Notes: generated by a model from the sequence alone, not told the origin. A stretch of 64,000 bases of DNA from Solirubrobacteraceae bacterium (GCA_025449845.1 JANWIP010000010.1:103836-167835), one strand, 5' to 3'. Shown: positions 36,489 to 45,491, numbered from the stretch's first letter. A program made the numbers and translations.

Positions 36489-37216
36489 CGCCGCCCCCGC
36501 GTGATCCGCCCCATCTCGCGCCCAAAGGCCTCCTCGACCTCGCGCGTCATCGTCAGCTGGTAGGAAGCCAGCAGCGCCTGTGAGGAGAGCGGTCGCAGGC
36601 GATCGATCGATTCGGTGACCTCGGCCCAGCGCTCCTGCGGGTAGCCAGCCGCGGCGAAAGGCTTCCAGAGGTCCTCCAGGAACAGGCGTACGAACTCGCG
36701 CGCGATCGTTTTGCACTGCTCCTGCAGCTTGGACACGACGGTGAGCGCGTGTGCCAGCGGCACGCCTCGTCCCACGACCTCCTCGGCCGCGTCGAGCAGC
36801 GAAGGCATCGGCGCCTCGAAGCGATCTTCCCCCAGTGGTGTGAGTAGGCCGATGCGCTGAGCGCGCTTTAGCGTCTGCTCATCGGCCTCCTCGCCAAAGC
36901 GCTCCAGCAGCTCCTGCAAGGTGAACACGCGCGGCTGCTCGGTCTCAAAGGGCACGCTCACGGCCTCGCGCAGGTTCAGCAGCTGCTCAGGCTTGCTCTG
37001 AGTCTCCTCCAGCAGACGCTGAATGGCACGCAGGTTGAACCCGTCGGCCTGCATCTGCTGGATCAGCTTCAGCCGCGCCACGTGCTCGGGGCCGTAGTAA
37101 CCGACGCGCTCGCGCACCTCCGGGGCTGGCAGCAGGCCGCGGGCGCGGTGGGCGCGGATGTTGCGCACCGTCATGCCGCTCTCGGACGACAGCTGCTCGA
37201 TCGTCAGGGTCTCCAT
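36485..37216 (-). CDS. MerR-family regulator
   Basis: A 243-residue protein from ATG 37216, with a MerR helix-turn-helix (TIEQLSSESGMTVRNIRAHR, ARGLLPAP, YYGPEHVARLKLIQQMQADG) and a long helical C-terminal effector domain (about 140 residues). It is divergent from the membrane protein/monooxygenase operon; the 148-base gap probably holds the operator. It overlaps the GT39 stop by four bases. The inducer is unknown. Confidence 0.85.
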   Translation of the reverse strand: METLTIEQLSSESGMTVRNIRAHRARGLLPAPEVRERVGYYGPEHVARLKLIQQMQADGFNLRAIQRLLEETQSKPEQLLNLREAVSVPFETEQPRVFTLQELLERFGEEADEQTLKRAQRIGLLTPLGEDRFEAPMPSLLDAAEEVVGRGVPLAHALTVVSKLQEQCKTIAREFVRLFLEDLWKPFAAAGYPQERWAEVTESIDRLRPLSSQALLASYQLTMTREVEEAFGREMGRITRGRR

Positions 37217-37364
37217 GGGGACGAGCATACCATCGGGTAATGAGCCGACAAATTATGGGCCTCCAAACGATGTGACATCAAATGGTGTAACCTTCTCTGG
37301 GCGGGGCTGTATTTGAGCTCAGCAAAGCCCCCGCCAGACACCAATGAAGCCACAAGGAGCCGCA

Positions 37365-39281
37365 ATGTCCGTGCTAGCTCACCTGCTTGATCTCCCGGCC
37401 CTCGCTGCCGCTGCCCCGCCTGCAAGAGGCGCGCCGCTCGGGGACATCCTCTGGGCCAGCCTCGTGGCAACGCTGCTGAGCGCGGTGGTGCTGTGGGTCG
37501 CAGCAGCGCACCGCGCGGGGCGCATCGTCTGGCTGGCGCGGGCCGCGCTGCGCGCGCAGCGCGTGACCGGCCTGCCCGGCTGGGCGGCGCTGCCGCTGCT
37601 CGTGACCGGCGCCGCGCAGGGGATCGCCGTGTTCGGCTTCTACTGGGACGTCGCCAAGCACATCGACACCGGGCGCGACCCCGGACCGTTTGGCACCGCC
37701 GCGCACTACCCGATCCTGCTGGGCCTCGCCGGCATCACGCTGGGTGGCTTCCTGGCGATCGTGCTGGGTACCGACGAAGAGGACGGCAGCTCAAGCCCCG
37801 GCTCCGTGCGCCTGGCGCGCGGCTGGCACGCCCCGCTCGGAGGTCTCGTGATCTTCCTCTGCGGCGCCTGCGCGCTCATCGGCTTCCCGCTCGATGACGT
37901 CTGGCACACGCTGTTCGGCCAGGACGTCACGCTGTGGGGCCCCACGCACGTGCTGATGGTGGCTGGCGCCTCGCTGTCGGTACTGGGCTGCTGGATACTG
38001 CTCGTGGAGGGGGCCCGCGTGCGCACAGCCAAGCGTGCGACGGCCACGCAGCGCGCGATGCTGCGCTGGCGCGAGATCGCGCTCGGCGGGGCCTTCCTGA
38101 TCGCCCTCTCGACGCTTCAGGGCGAGTTCGACTACGGCATTCCCCAGTTTCAGCTGGTCTATCAGCCGATCCTGATCGCCTTGGCCTGCGGTGCCGGGCT
38201 GGTGGCCGCGCGCGTGCGCCTGGGCCGCGGCGGAGCGCTGGGGGCGAGCCTCTTCTACCTCGCCGTCTACGGCCTGCTCAGCCTCATCATTGGCCCGCTG
38301 ATCGGCGCCAGCACCCTGCACTTCCCGTTGTATCTGCCCGAGGCCATCCTCGTGGAGCTGGTGGCGCTGTGGCTTGAGCGCCCGCGCGCCGGCACGCCGG
38401 GCCGCTCCGTTCGAGCGCGTCCTGTGGTGTTCGGTGCGCTCTCCGGAGTGCTCGTCGGCACGCTCGGCCTGGCCGCCGAGTGGGGCTGGTCGCACGTCTG
38501 GATGCCGCTGCCCTGGCCATCTTCGATGCTCGCGCAGGCGGCCGTGCTCGGCCCGCTGGCCGGACTGGCAGGTGGCGTGCTCGGCGGTTGCATCGGCGGC
38601 GCGCTCGACCGCGGTCGCCCGAGCGCCTCCGGGCCCGCCTCGACCCCCGCTCCCGCCTGGGTGGCGGGACTGGCCGGTGCCCTGGCGATCGCCTGCATCG
38701 CCTGGCCGCTGCCGATGAACGTTGGCACGCCGATGAGCGCCAGCGCGCAGCTGACCACGCTGAGCTCCGGGGCGCACAGGACGGTGGCGGCCACCTTCCG
38801 CCTCTCGCCCGCCAACGCCGCCAACGAGGCCCAGTGGGTGACCATCACCGCCTGGCAGGGCGGCGGCATAGTGGTGGACCGTCTGCACCGCACCGCGCCC
38901 GGCGTCTACACCACGACCGAGCCGATCCCGGTGTGGGGCAATTGGAAGACAATGCTGCGCGTCTCCCGAGGTCGCGCGCTCGACGCGATCCCGATCTATC
39001 TGCCCAACGACCCCGCGATCCCTGCTCCCGAAGTGAAGGCCCCGGCGACCTTCACGCGCAGCTTCATCCGCGACAAGAAGATCATGCAGCGCGAGGCCAT
39101 CGGCGGCGACCTGTGGCTGGCGATTCCCGCCTACCTACTGCTGCTGGCGATCGTCACACTGTGGATCCTCGCCATCTCTTGGGGTTTGAGTAGGTTGGGC
39201 ATGCCTCGCGAGGATGGGCGAACCGCGGGCCTCACCTCCCGGCCCAAACCTAGCGGCACCGTGGCGGGGGTGACAGGATGA
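37365..39281 (+). CDS. Large polytopic membrane protein with extracellular domain
   Basis: A 638-residue protein from ATG 37365 (AAGGAGCC upstream). About 10 membrane segments fill residues 20-460, with conserved-looking polar stretches (FYWDVAKHIDTGRDPGPF, LDDVWHTLFGQDVT, GPTHVLMVAG). A beta-rich domain of about 130 residues follows (VTITAWQGGGIVVDRL, GNWKTMLRVSRG), then one last membrane segment. Several His and Asp residues sit near membrane edges. No family is recognised. It is first in an operon with overlapping genes (ATGA) that leads to a Baeyer-Villiger-type enzyme. Confidence 0.6.
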   Translation: MSVLAHLLDLPALAAAAPPARGAPLGDILWASLVATLLSAVVLWVAAAHRAGRIVWLARAALRAQRVTGLPGWAALPLLVTGAAQGIAVFGFYWDVAKHIDTGRDPGPFGTAAHYPILLGLAGITLGGFLAIVLGTDEEDGSSSPGSVRLARGWHAPLGGLVIFLCGACALIGFPLDDVWHTLFGQDVTLWGPTHVLMVAGASLSVLGCWILLVEGARVRTAKRATATQRAMLRWREIALGGAFLIALSTLQGEFDYGIPQFQLVYQPILIALACGAGLVAARVRLGRGGALGASLFYLAVYGLLSLIIGPLIGASTLHFPLYLPEAILVELVALWLERPRAGTPGRSVRARPVVFGALSGVLVGTLGLAAEWGWSHVWMPLPWPSSMLAQAAVLGPLAGLAGGVLGGCIGGALDRGRPSASGPASTPAPAWVAGLAGALAIACIAWPLPMNVGTPMSASAQLTTLSSGAHRTVAATFRLSPANAANEAQWVTITAWQGGGIVVDRLHRTAPGVYTTTEPIPVWGNWKTMLRVSRGRALDAIPIYLPNDPAIPAPEVKAPATFTRSFIRDKKIMQREAIGGDLWLAIPAYLLLLAIVTLWILAISWGLSRLGMPREDGRTAGLTSRPKPSGTVAGVTG

Positions 39282-39475
39282 GCGTGCTGGCCTGCAGTGG
39301 ACACCTGCTGATCGACCTGCCGATCTTCATGGGGCCCCTGGTGCTGCTCGTCGGCTGGCTGCTGATGATGACCCGCCGCGCGCGTCGTTCCGAGCAGTCC
39401 GAGCAGAGCGAGAACGCCCTCACGCCGGCCTATGTGGCCGAGGTGGGTAACGATCTGATGGGTGTGCACGCGTGA
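39278..39475 (+). CDS. Small single-TM protein
   Basis: A 65-residue protein whose ATG overlaps the previous stop (ATGA). One hydrophobic segment (LIDLPIFMGPLVLLVGWLLM) is followed by a charged tail with SEQSEQSE. It is probably an accessory subunit of the preceding membrane protein. The next gene's GTG overlaps its stop as GTGA. Confidence 0.6.
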   Translation: MSVLACSGHLLIDLPIFMGPLVLLVGWLLMMTRRARRSEQSEQSENALTPAYVAEVGNDLMGVHA

Positions 39476-41031
39476 GCATTCCGCCTGCACCCGGCGGTGC
39501 TTCGCTACTCGATGTGCAACCCTTTCCCTCCTTAGGCGGCGACGTTGAGCATCGTCATATCGCGATCGTCGGCTCCGGCTTCGCCGGACTGGGGGCCGCG
39601 ATCCGCCTGAAGCAGGCTGGTATCGAGGACTTCGTCGTGCTTGAGCGCGGCGAGGACGTCGGCGGCACCTGGAACTTCAATACCTATCCGGGCTGCCAGT
39701 GCGATATCCCGTCGCATCTCTACTCCTTCTCGTTCGCGCCGAACCCCAACTGGAGCCGGACCTACTCCAAGCAGCCCGAGATCTGGGAGTACCTGCGCCG
39801 GACCTCACGCGAGCACGGCATCGATCGGCATGTGCGCCTGCGCTGCACCGTCACCGATGCGAGCTGGGATGAGACAGACGAGCTATGGCGCATTCAGACG
39901 AGCTCGGGGGAACTGACCGCGCAGGTGCTGGTAGCCGGAGCCGGGCCGCTGAGTGAGCCGAAGCTGCCTCAGATACCGGGGCTTGAGAGCTTTCAGGGCG
40001 CCCTGTTTCACTCAGCCGAGTGGGATCACGAGCACTCACTTAAAGGTGAGCACGTGGCGGTGGTCGGTACCGGCGCGAGCTCGATTCAGTTCGTGCCGCA
40101 CATCCAGCGCGAAGTGAAAAAGCTTCACCTATTTCAGCGCACCGCTCCTTGGGTGGTGCGCCACAGTGACAGGAAGACCTCGCGCTTGGAGCGCTGGCTT
40201 TACCGCACCTTCCCGCTTCTGCAGCGGGCCGTGCGAGCTGCGGTGTACTGGTCGCGCGAGCTGTTCGTGTTGGCCTTGATGCACCCGCGCGAGGGGAGCC
40301 TGCCTGAGCGTATGGGTGAACGCCATCTGCATCGCCAGGTCAAAGACCCCTTGTTGCGAGCCAAGCTCAAGCCCAACTACCGCATCGGCTGCAAGCGCAT
40401 CTTGATCTCAAACGATTACTACCCCGCGCTGGCGCAGCCCAACGTCGAGGTGGTGAGCGCGGGCATCAGCGAAATTCGGGCCAATTCGGTGGTGAGCAGC
40501 GATGGGGTGGAGCGCGAGGTGGATGCGATCGTGCTGGGCACCGGCTTTCACGTCACCGACATGCCGGTGGCCGAGTGGATCCGCGGGCGGGAGGGCAAGA
40601 CGCTCGCCGAGGTGTGGCACGACAGTGCGCAGGCCTACCTGGGCGCCACCGTCGCCGGCTTCCCCAATCTCTTCATGCTCGTGGGCCCGAACACGGGCCT
40701 GGGGCACAACTCGATCGTCTTCATGATCGAGTCCCAGCTCAACTATCTGATGGACTGCCTGCGCTTCAGCGAAGACAGCGGTATGGATGTGTGGGAGGTG
40801 CGTGAGCACGTGCAGCATGCCTTCAACGACCGCCTCCAGCGCAACCTGCAGGGCAGCGTGTGGACCTCCGGGGGTTGTCAGAGCTGGTATCTCGACGCCA
40901 ACGGCCGCAACACCACCATCTGGCCGGGCGCCACCTGGCGCTTTCGCCGGCGTCTGCGCAGGTTCACCCCAGCCGACTACACTCTGCACGTCCGTAACGC
41001 GCCTGTGCGCAAGGAGGCCTTGACCGTATGA
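39472..41031 (+). CDS. Flavin monooxygenase, Baeyer-Villiger type
   Basis: A 519-residue protein with GSGFAGLGAA for FAD, GGTWNFNTYPG, the BVMO fingerprint FQGALFHSAEWDH (FxGxxxHxxxWx-type) and a second Rossmann motif GTGASSIQF for NADPH, then FPNLFMLVGPNTGLGHNS. Such enzymes insert one oxygen next to a ketone. GTG 39472 overlaps the small membrane gene, and its own stop overlaps the SDR start, so it is translationally coupled on both sides. Substrate unknown; a lipophilic ketone is plausible in this context. Confidence 0.85.
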   Translation: MSIPPAPGGASLLDVQPFPSLGGDVEHRHIAIVGSGFAGLGAAIRLKQAGIEDFVVLERGEDVGGTWNFNTYPGCQCDIPSHLYSFSFAPNPNWSRTYSKQPEIWEYLRRTSREHGIDRHVRLRCTVTDASWDETDELWRIQTSSGELTAQVLVAGAGPLSEPKLPQIPGLESFQGALFHSAEWDHEHSLKGEHVAVVGTGASSIQFVPHIQREVKKLHLFQRTAPWVVRHSDRKTSRLERWLYRTFPLLQRAVRAAVYWSRELFVLALMHPREGSLPERMGERHLHRQVKDPLLRAKLKPNYRIGCKRILISNDYYPALAQPNVEVVSAGISEIRANSVVSSDGVEREVDAIVLGTGFHVTDMPVAEWIRGREGKTLAEVWHDSAQAYLGATVAGFPNLFMLVGPNTGLGHNSIVFMIESQLNYLMDCLRFSEDSGMDVWEVREHVQHAFNDRLQRNLQGSVWTSGGCQSWYLDANGRNTTIWPGATWRFRRRLRRFTPADYTLHVRNAPVRKEALTV

Positions 41032-41927
41032 GCCGCAGCCCCGCAGCACCTTTTGACGTCAACGGCCGCACCGTCTTCATCACCGGCGCCGCGCGTGGCA
41101 TCGGCGCCGCGACCGCCGAGCGCCTGCACGCCAAGGGGGCCAATGTCGCCCTCGTGGGCCTTGAGCCCGAGCGCCTGGAGGAGCTGGCAGCGCGCCTGGG
41201 TGACCGCGCTGCCTGGTTTGAGGCCGACGTGACCGACTACGACGCGCTGGAGCGGGCCGTCCGCGACACCGTCGCGCGCTTCGGCGCGCTCGATGTGGCG
41301 ATGGCCAATGCTGGCATCGCCTACGTGGGATCGCTCGCAACTGCGCCGATTGAGCACGTCGAGCGCACGCTCGCGGTGAACTTCCTCGGTGTCTGGCGCA
41401 CCGACCGAGCGGTGATCAAACACATCATGGAGCGCAAGGGCTACCTCTTGAACATCGCCTCGCTAGCCGCCTTGAGCCACGCTCCCCTGATGGGCCCTTA
41501 CACCGCCAGCAAGGCGGGGGTTGAGGCGCTGACCGATGCGCTGCGTCAGGAGACGATTCCCAGCGGCGGGCGCGTGGGTTGCGCCTACTTCGGCTTCATC
41601 GACACCGACCTCGTGCGCGGCAGCTTCTCCCAGCCTTCGGCGAACGCGATGATGAGCCGCGCGCCTGGGTTCCTGCGCAACCCCATCCCACTCTCGCGTG
41701 CCGTTGATGCGATCGAGAGCGGTATCGAACGTCGCGCCGCGCGCCTCTGGGCCCCGCGCTGGGTGGGCCCCATGCTGACCTTGCGCGGACTGCTCCAGCC
41801 GTTGACCGAACGCCAGACGGCCTCAGACACGCAGGGGCTTTCGGAGGGCTTGCGCCTGGCCGACCCCGCGAGCGGGCAGACCACGGCGGAAGACCCCTTG
41901 CTGGGCGTCGCCGCCAAGGTCCTCTGA
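41028..41927 (+). CDS. Short-chain dehydrogenase/reductase
   Basis: A 299-residue SDR with TGAARGIGAATA, a NAG motif (AMANAGIAYVGS), a catalytic Ser (NIASLAALSH) and YTASK. Its ATG overlaps the monooxygenase stop (ATGA). The C-terminal ~60 residues extend past the usual SDR fold. An alcohol/ketone conversion feeding or following the Baeyer-Villiger step would fit the operon. Confidence 0.85.
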   Translation: MSRSPAAPFDVNGRTVFITGAARGIGAATAERLHAKGANVALVGLEPERLEELAARLGDRAAWFEADVTDYDALERAVRDTVARFGALDVAMANAGIAYVGSLATAPIEHVERTLAVNFLGVWRTDRAVIKHIMERKGYLLNIASLAALSHAPLMGPYTASKAGVEALTDALRQETIPSGGRVGCAYFGFIDTDLVRGSFSQPSANAMMSRAPGFLRNPIPLSRAVDAIESGIERRAARLWAPRWVGPMLTLRGLLQPLTERQTASDTQGLSEGLRLADPASGQTTAEDPLLGVAAKVL

Positions 41928-41968
41928 CAGCCAGAGTCTGACGGTCGAAGGGCAAGCTGAGCAAGGAC

Positions 41969-42006
41969 GCAGCGAGCGAAGTGTGCTCTGCACACGAGCG
42001 AACGCC
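41969..42006. terminator. Bidirectional terminator candidate
   Basis: GTGTGC-TCT-GCACAC (41981-41995) is a perfect 6-bp hairpin inside a longer imperfect stem (GCGAGCGAA on one side, GAGCGAACGC on the other). A wider inverted GCTGAGC/GCTCAGC pair (41955 and 42031) encloses it. It lies between the convergent SDR and purH genes. Confidence 0.55.
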
Positions 42007-42051
42007 TGTACCCGGAGGGTGAGGACGCCGCTCAGCGCTGCCATTCGAGCG

Positions 42052-43671
42052 TCAGTGGCGGAAGTGGCGCACGCCTGTTGCTACCATCGCGGCGCCCGCC
42101 GCGTCGGCTGCCGCCACGACTGCCTCGTCGCGCACCGATCCGCCCGGCTGGATGATCGCCGTGACGCCGGCCTTGAGCGCCAGCTCCGGACCGTCGGGGA
42201 ACGGGAAGAAGGCATCCGAGGCAAGCGCCGATCCCTGTAAGCGCTCGGGCTGCGCGGCCTGGGCCTTCTCGATCGCGATCCGCACCGCGTCCACGCGGCT
42301 CATCTGTCCCGCGCCGATCCCGATCGTGGCGCCGTCGCACGCGATCACGATGGCGTTGGAGCGCACGTGGCGACAGACGCGCCAGGCGAACAGCATGTCC
42401 TCCCACTGCTGCTCGCTCGGCGCACTGGTGCTCAGCACCTGCATCTGCTCGCGTGTCTCGCTGACGACATCGCGCGTCTGCACCAGCTGACCGCCGATCA
42501 CCGGCTTGCCTTCGACCTCGTGACTTGGAGCGGGCCACTCGGGCAGCTCCAGCAGGCGTACGTTCTTCTTCTCTCCCAGCACCGCCAAGGCATCTTCGTC
42601 AAAGCCGGGGGCCAGCAATACCTCGATGAACTGGCCTGACAGCGCCCGCGCGCACTGCGCATCCACGCGCCGATTTAGCGCGATCACCCCGCCATAGGCG
42701 CTCATCGGGTCGCAGGCGAAGGCGCGCTGGTAGGCATCCAGGACCGACTCGCCGGTGGCGCAGCCACAGGGGTTGTTGTGCTTGACGATCACGCACGCCG
42801 GCTCGGAGAAGTCCTCGACCAGTTCCCGTGCTGAGTTGAGGTCGAGCAGGTTGTTGAACGACAGCTCCTTGCCGTGCAGCTGCTTGACGCCGTCGAGCAG
42901 GTGCGTGGGGGAGCCCACGCGCGCGTAGAAAGCGGCGCGTTGATGCGGGTTCTCGCCGTAGCGCAGGTCTGAGACCTTCTCGTAGGCGTCGCGCCAATGC
43001 GGCGGAAAGCCCTCATGGGTACGCATCGCGAACCATGTCGAGATCGACGCGTCATAGCGCGCGGTCGTGGCAAAAGCGCTGGCCGCGAGATGCTCGCGCG
43101 TGGAGGGAGACAGGTGTCCCTGAGACTCGTGCAGCTCCCCCAGGACCCGCTCGTAGTCCGCCGGGTCCACGACCACCGCGGCGAACAGGTGGTTCTTGGC
43201 GGCGGCGCGGATCATCGTCGGTCCGCCGATGTCGATGTTCTCGATGATGTCCTCCACCGAGGCATCGCCGCGTGCCAAGGTGGCCTCGAACGGATACAGG
43301 TTCACGCACACCAGATCGACCGGTTCGATCTCCTGCTCGGCGGCCGCGCGCAGGTGCTCGACATCGTCGCGCCGCGCCAACAGCCCCGCATACAGCCGTG
43401 GGTGCAGTGTCTTCACGCGCCCGTCCATGATCTCCGGAAAGCCCGTGAAGTCCTCGATCGAGCGCACCGCGATGCCCGCCGCGCTCAGCTCGCGCGCCGT
43501 GCCCCCGGTGGAGACGATCTCCACCCCCAGCTCCGTCAGCCCGCGCGCGAAGTCCACGATGCCGGTCTTGTCCGACACCGACAGCAGCGCGCGGCGTATG
43601 CGCACCTGGCCGGGCTCAGCCCGCTCCAGGCCCGCGTGGTGGTCGCTCATGTGCGGGCTTTCCGAGGTCAT
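42052..43671 (-). CDS. purH: Bifunctional AICAR transformylase/IMP cyclohydrolase
   Basis: About 539 residues ending in VRHFRH, the conserved PurH terminus. SVSDKTGI near the N-terminus is the IMP cyclohydrolase motif, and KHNNPCG marks the transformylase. It carries out the last two steps of IMP synthesis. I chose ATG 43671; ATG 43650 is possible and the open frame extends to 43770 into purN. It is the last gene of the minus-strand purine cluster, 11 bases after purN. Confidence 0.93.
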   Translation of the reverse strand: MTSESPHMSDHHAGLERAEPGQVRIRRALLSVSDKTGIVDFARGLTELGVEIVSTGGTARELSAAGIAVRSIEDFTGFPEIMDGRVKTLHPRLYAGLLARRDDVEHLRAAAEQEIEPVDLVCVNLYPFEATLARGDASVEDIIENIDIGGPTMIRAAAKNHLFAAVVVDPADYERVLGELHESQGHLSPSTREHLAASAFATTARYDASISTWFAMRTHEGFPPHWRDAYEKVSDLRYGENPHQRAAFYARVGSPTHLLDGVKQLHGKELSFNNLLDLNSARELVEDFSEPACVIVKHNNPCGCATGESVLDAYQRAFACDPMSAYGGVIALNRRVDAQCARALSGQFIEVLLAPGFDEDALAVLGEKKNVRLLELPEWPAPSHEVEGKPVIGGQLVQTRDVVSETREQMQVLSTSAPSEQQWEDMLFAWRVCRHVRSNAIVIACDGATIGIGAGQMSRVDAVRIAIEKAQAAQPERLQGSALASDAFFPFPDGPELALKAGVTAIIQPGGSVRDEAVVAAADAAGAAMVATGVRHFRH

Positions 43672-43681
43672 GCTTCGGAGC

Positions 43682-44347
43682 CTATCCATCGGCTGCCTCA
43701 CCTGACCGCAAGACGGTCCCTTCGGTCTCCTCAGGCGCGATGAGCACTCGGCGCGGGTTGGCGGGATCACGGCTCAGGGCGCCGCGCGCGAACAGCCGCA
43801 CCGCCTCGGGCAGCAGCGTGTGCTCCAGCGGCCGCAAATACTCCAACACGGTGTTGGAGTATTTGGCGTCGGGCAGCTCAACAGCTCGTTGCGAGATCAC
43901 CGGCCCGCTGTCCAGGCCCGCGTCGACGAAGTGCACCGTCACCCCGAACACCGTCACGCCATAGGCCAGCGCCTGCTCGACGGCATGAAGCCCCGGGAAC
44001 GCCGGCAAAAGAGAAGGATGCACATTGATGACCGCATCGGGGAAGCGATCGAGGAAGGCCGGGCTGAGCAGCTCCATATAGCCCGCCAGCACCACCAGCC
44101 GCACGCCTTGCTCGCGCAGCCACGCGGCCATCGCCGCATCGCGCGCCGGCCGGTCGGCATAGTCGCCGCGAGGGAAGACCTTCGTGGCAACGTCGCGCGA
44201 GCGTGCACGCTCAAGCGCCGGCGCGTCCGCCGCGTTGGAGGCCACCGCGACGATCTCGGCCTCCCGCCCGTGCACGCTGTCAAGTAGTGCCTGTAGGTTT
44301 GTGCCCGTGCCTGAGACGAGCACCGCGAGCGGCAGGGGAGTGGCCAC
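43682..44347 (-). CDS. purN: Phosphoribosylglycinamide formyltransferase
   Basis: A 221-residue protein with the PurN signatures LVSGTGTNLQALL, INVHPSLLPAFPG (His and Asn of the active site) and VTVHFVDAGLDSGP, catalysing the first formyl transfer with 10-formyl-THF. The C-terminal extension after RPLEHTLLPEA is longer than usual. Around residue 161-170 the sequence KYSNTVLEYL replaces the usual acidic segment and coincides exactly with a 31-bp perfect DNA palindrome (43835-43865). It is 10 bases downstream of a vapC gene. Confidence 0.92.
   Translation of the reverse strand: MATPLPLAVLVSGTGTNLQALLDSVHGREAEIVAVASNAADAPALERARSRDVATKVFPRGDYADRPARDAAMAAWLREQGVRLVVLAGYMELLSPAFLDRFPDAVINVHPSLLPAFPGLHAVEQALAYGVTVFGVTVHFVDAGLDSGPVISQRAVELPDAKYSNTVLEYLRPLEHTLLPEAVRLFARGALSRDPANPRRVLIAPEETEGTVLRSGEAADG
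43835..43865. repeat. 31-bp perfect palindrome inside purN
   Basis: Arms CAAATACTCCAACAC and GTGTTGGAGTATTTG are exact complements around a single central G. It encodes KYSNTVLEYL in purN and is the only perfect palindrome of that length I noticed in the window. Confidence 0.9.
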
Positions 44348-44356
44348 GCCGAGACC

Positions 44357-44746
44357 CTATCCCGCGCTGGCCACATCGGTATGCCCGAAGTCCGCGCCCT
44401 TGAACAGCAACGGCTCGCTGGTCACGGCCGCCAGCGCATAGGCAAAGCAGTCACCAAAGTTGAGTGCTGCGGGATGGCGGCCTTTGCCGAAGCGACGCCA
44501 CGCCGAACGAGCAACCTCCACTTGCTCGGCATCGACGGAGATGACCTGCACCTCGGCGCGATGCAGCAGCAGATCAAGCTCACGTCCCGCCGGCTCCCCG
44601 CGCCGTGCCTCCACGACCAAGGCAGCCTCAAGCAGATTGGCCGCCGATATCAGCCTGCGCGGGTCGCGCTCGATCCTGGCGGTAAACGCTGGCCGCTCAG
44701 CTTCATCGAACAGGATTGCCAGGACCGCCGAGCTGTCCAGCACCAT
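44357..44746 (-). CDS. VapC-type PIN toxin
   Basis: A 129-residue PIN protein: VLDSSAVLAILFDE carries the first Asp, NLLEAALVVEAR the acidic second position, and FGDCFAYALAAVTSEPLLFKGADF the last Asp cluster. It starts inside the vapB stop (TGATG) and ends 10 bases before purN, so it can be transcribed with the purine genes. Family activity is RNA cleavage. Confidence 0.85.
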   Translation of the reverse strand: MVLDSSAVLAILFDEAERPAFTARIERDPRRLISAANLLEAALVVEARRGEPAGRELDLLLHRAEVQVISVDAEQVEVARSAWRRFGKGRHPAALNFGDCFAYALAAVTSEPLLFKGADFGHTDVASAG

Positions 44747-45000
44747 CAGCGCGGCAGGCCCTGCTCGTCATAGCCAAGGATCTCCTCCTCGGAGCGCTCA
44801 TCGAGCAGCGGCAGCGCCGAGCAGCGCTCAGCGATGGCGTCCAGCTCCGCTGCCAGCCCCCGCGCTGGGCGCCCGGCACGCAGGCGTTCCAGGCGCTCTC
44901 GCACCGCCACCTCGATCGCTTGGGTGAGCGTCTCCCCAGTGGTTCGCGCGAGCTCCCGTGCCAGGTTATCCGTCGATGGATCCTTGATGTTCAGGGACAT
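44746..45000 (-). CDS. VapB-type antitoxin
   Basis: An 84-residue protein: an N-terminal strand (MSLNIKDPSTDNLARELA), TGETLTQAIEVAVRERLERL as the helix pair typical of the VapB/PSK family, and a C-terminal acidic toxin-binding tail (DERSEEEILGYDE). It starts just after an AT-rich palindromic region. Confidence 0.85.
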   Translation of the reverse strand: MSLNIKDPSTDNLARELARTTGETLTQAIEVAVRERLERLRAGRPARGLAAELDAIAERCSALPLLDERSEEEILGYDEQGLPR

Positions 45001-45005
45001 ATATA

Positions 45006-45032
45006 ATAAAGATAGCAGTAAAGATTCTTTAT
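45006..45032. promoter_or_regulatory. AT-rich operator/promoter of vapBC
   Basis: TAAAGATTCTTTA (45019-45031) is a perfect 13-bp palindrome, and ATAAAG/CTTTAT flank it at 45006 and 45027. It is 19 bases upstream of the vapB start in an otherwise GC-rich region, matching an autoregulated antitoxin promoter. Confidence 0.55.
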
Positions 45033-45053
45033 CAACGATTCGCGGCGCATTAG

Positions 45054-45491
45054 CTACTTGCGGTCCACGTCCTCGATCTTGTACGCCTCCAGCAGCGTGT
45101 CGATGTCTTCTTTTATTGCCCTCACCGACTCCTCACGTTCTTCACGAATGCAGCGTGACGCGCAGCCGCAGCAGAGCGCCAGTGCGAGGGCCGCACCAAG
45201 CAGTGCGATATAGAGCGCTTCCGCGTGACCGCTTGGCGACGGTTTGGTGCTCGTAAACGCGTAGAAACCAAAAAAGCCGCCAACCGCACCCCCGGCAAAC
45301 AACATGCTGAGGTTGGCGAACAGCCGGTCTCGCTGGCGCTGCCCGAGCCTTCCAAGCCGGGTCGAGAATGTCATAAGGTCGCGATGCCTGACATTTTGCA
45401 GCTCGGCGATCGAGCGAGGGCTCGCCGGCAGTTGCGGCGGCCGCCCGTCAAGGAAAGTTGGGCGCGGCCCATCGCCCTCGAAGGTCATCAC
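45054..45491 (-). CDS. Two-TM hypothetical protein
   Basis: A 145-residue protein with an N-terminal soluble part, two membrane segments (LSMLFAGGAVGGFFGFYAF and ALYIALLGAALALALCCGCA) and a C-terminal acidic helix (REEREESVRAIKEDIDTLLE). Its start overlaps the upstream zinc-ribbon gene by four bases (ATGA). No family is recognised. Confidence 0.6.
   Translation of the reverse strand: MMTFEGDGPRPTFLDGRPPQLPASPRSIAELQNVRHRDLMTFSTRLGRLGQRQRDRLFANLSMLFAGGAVGGFFGFYAFTSTKPSPSGHAEALYIALLGAALALALCCGCASRCIREEREESVRAIKEDIDTLLEAYKIEDVDRK

Noticed and set aside
38480..39193. Overlapping Arg-rich frame inside the membrane protein gene
   Set aside because: No start context and shadow-like composition.
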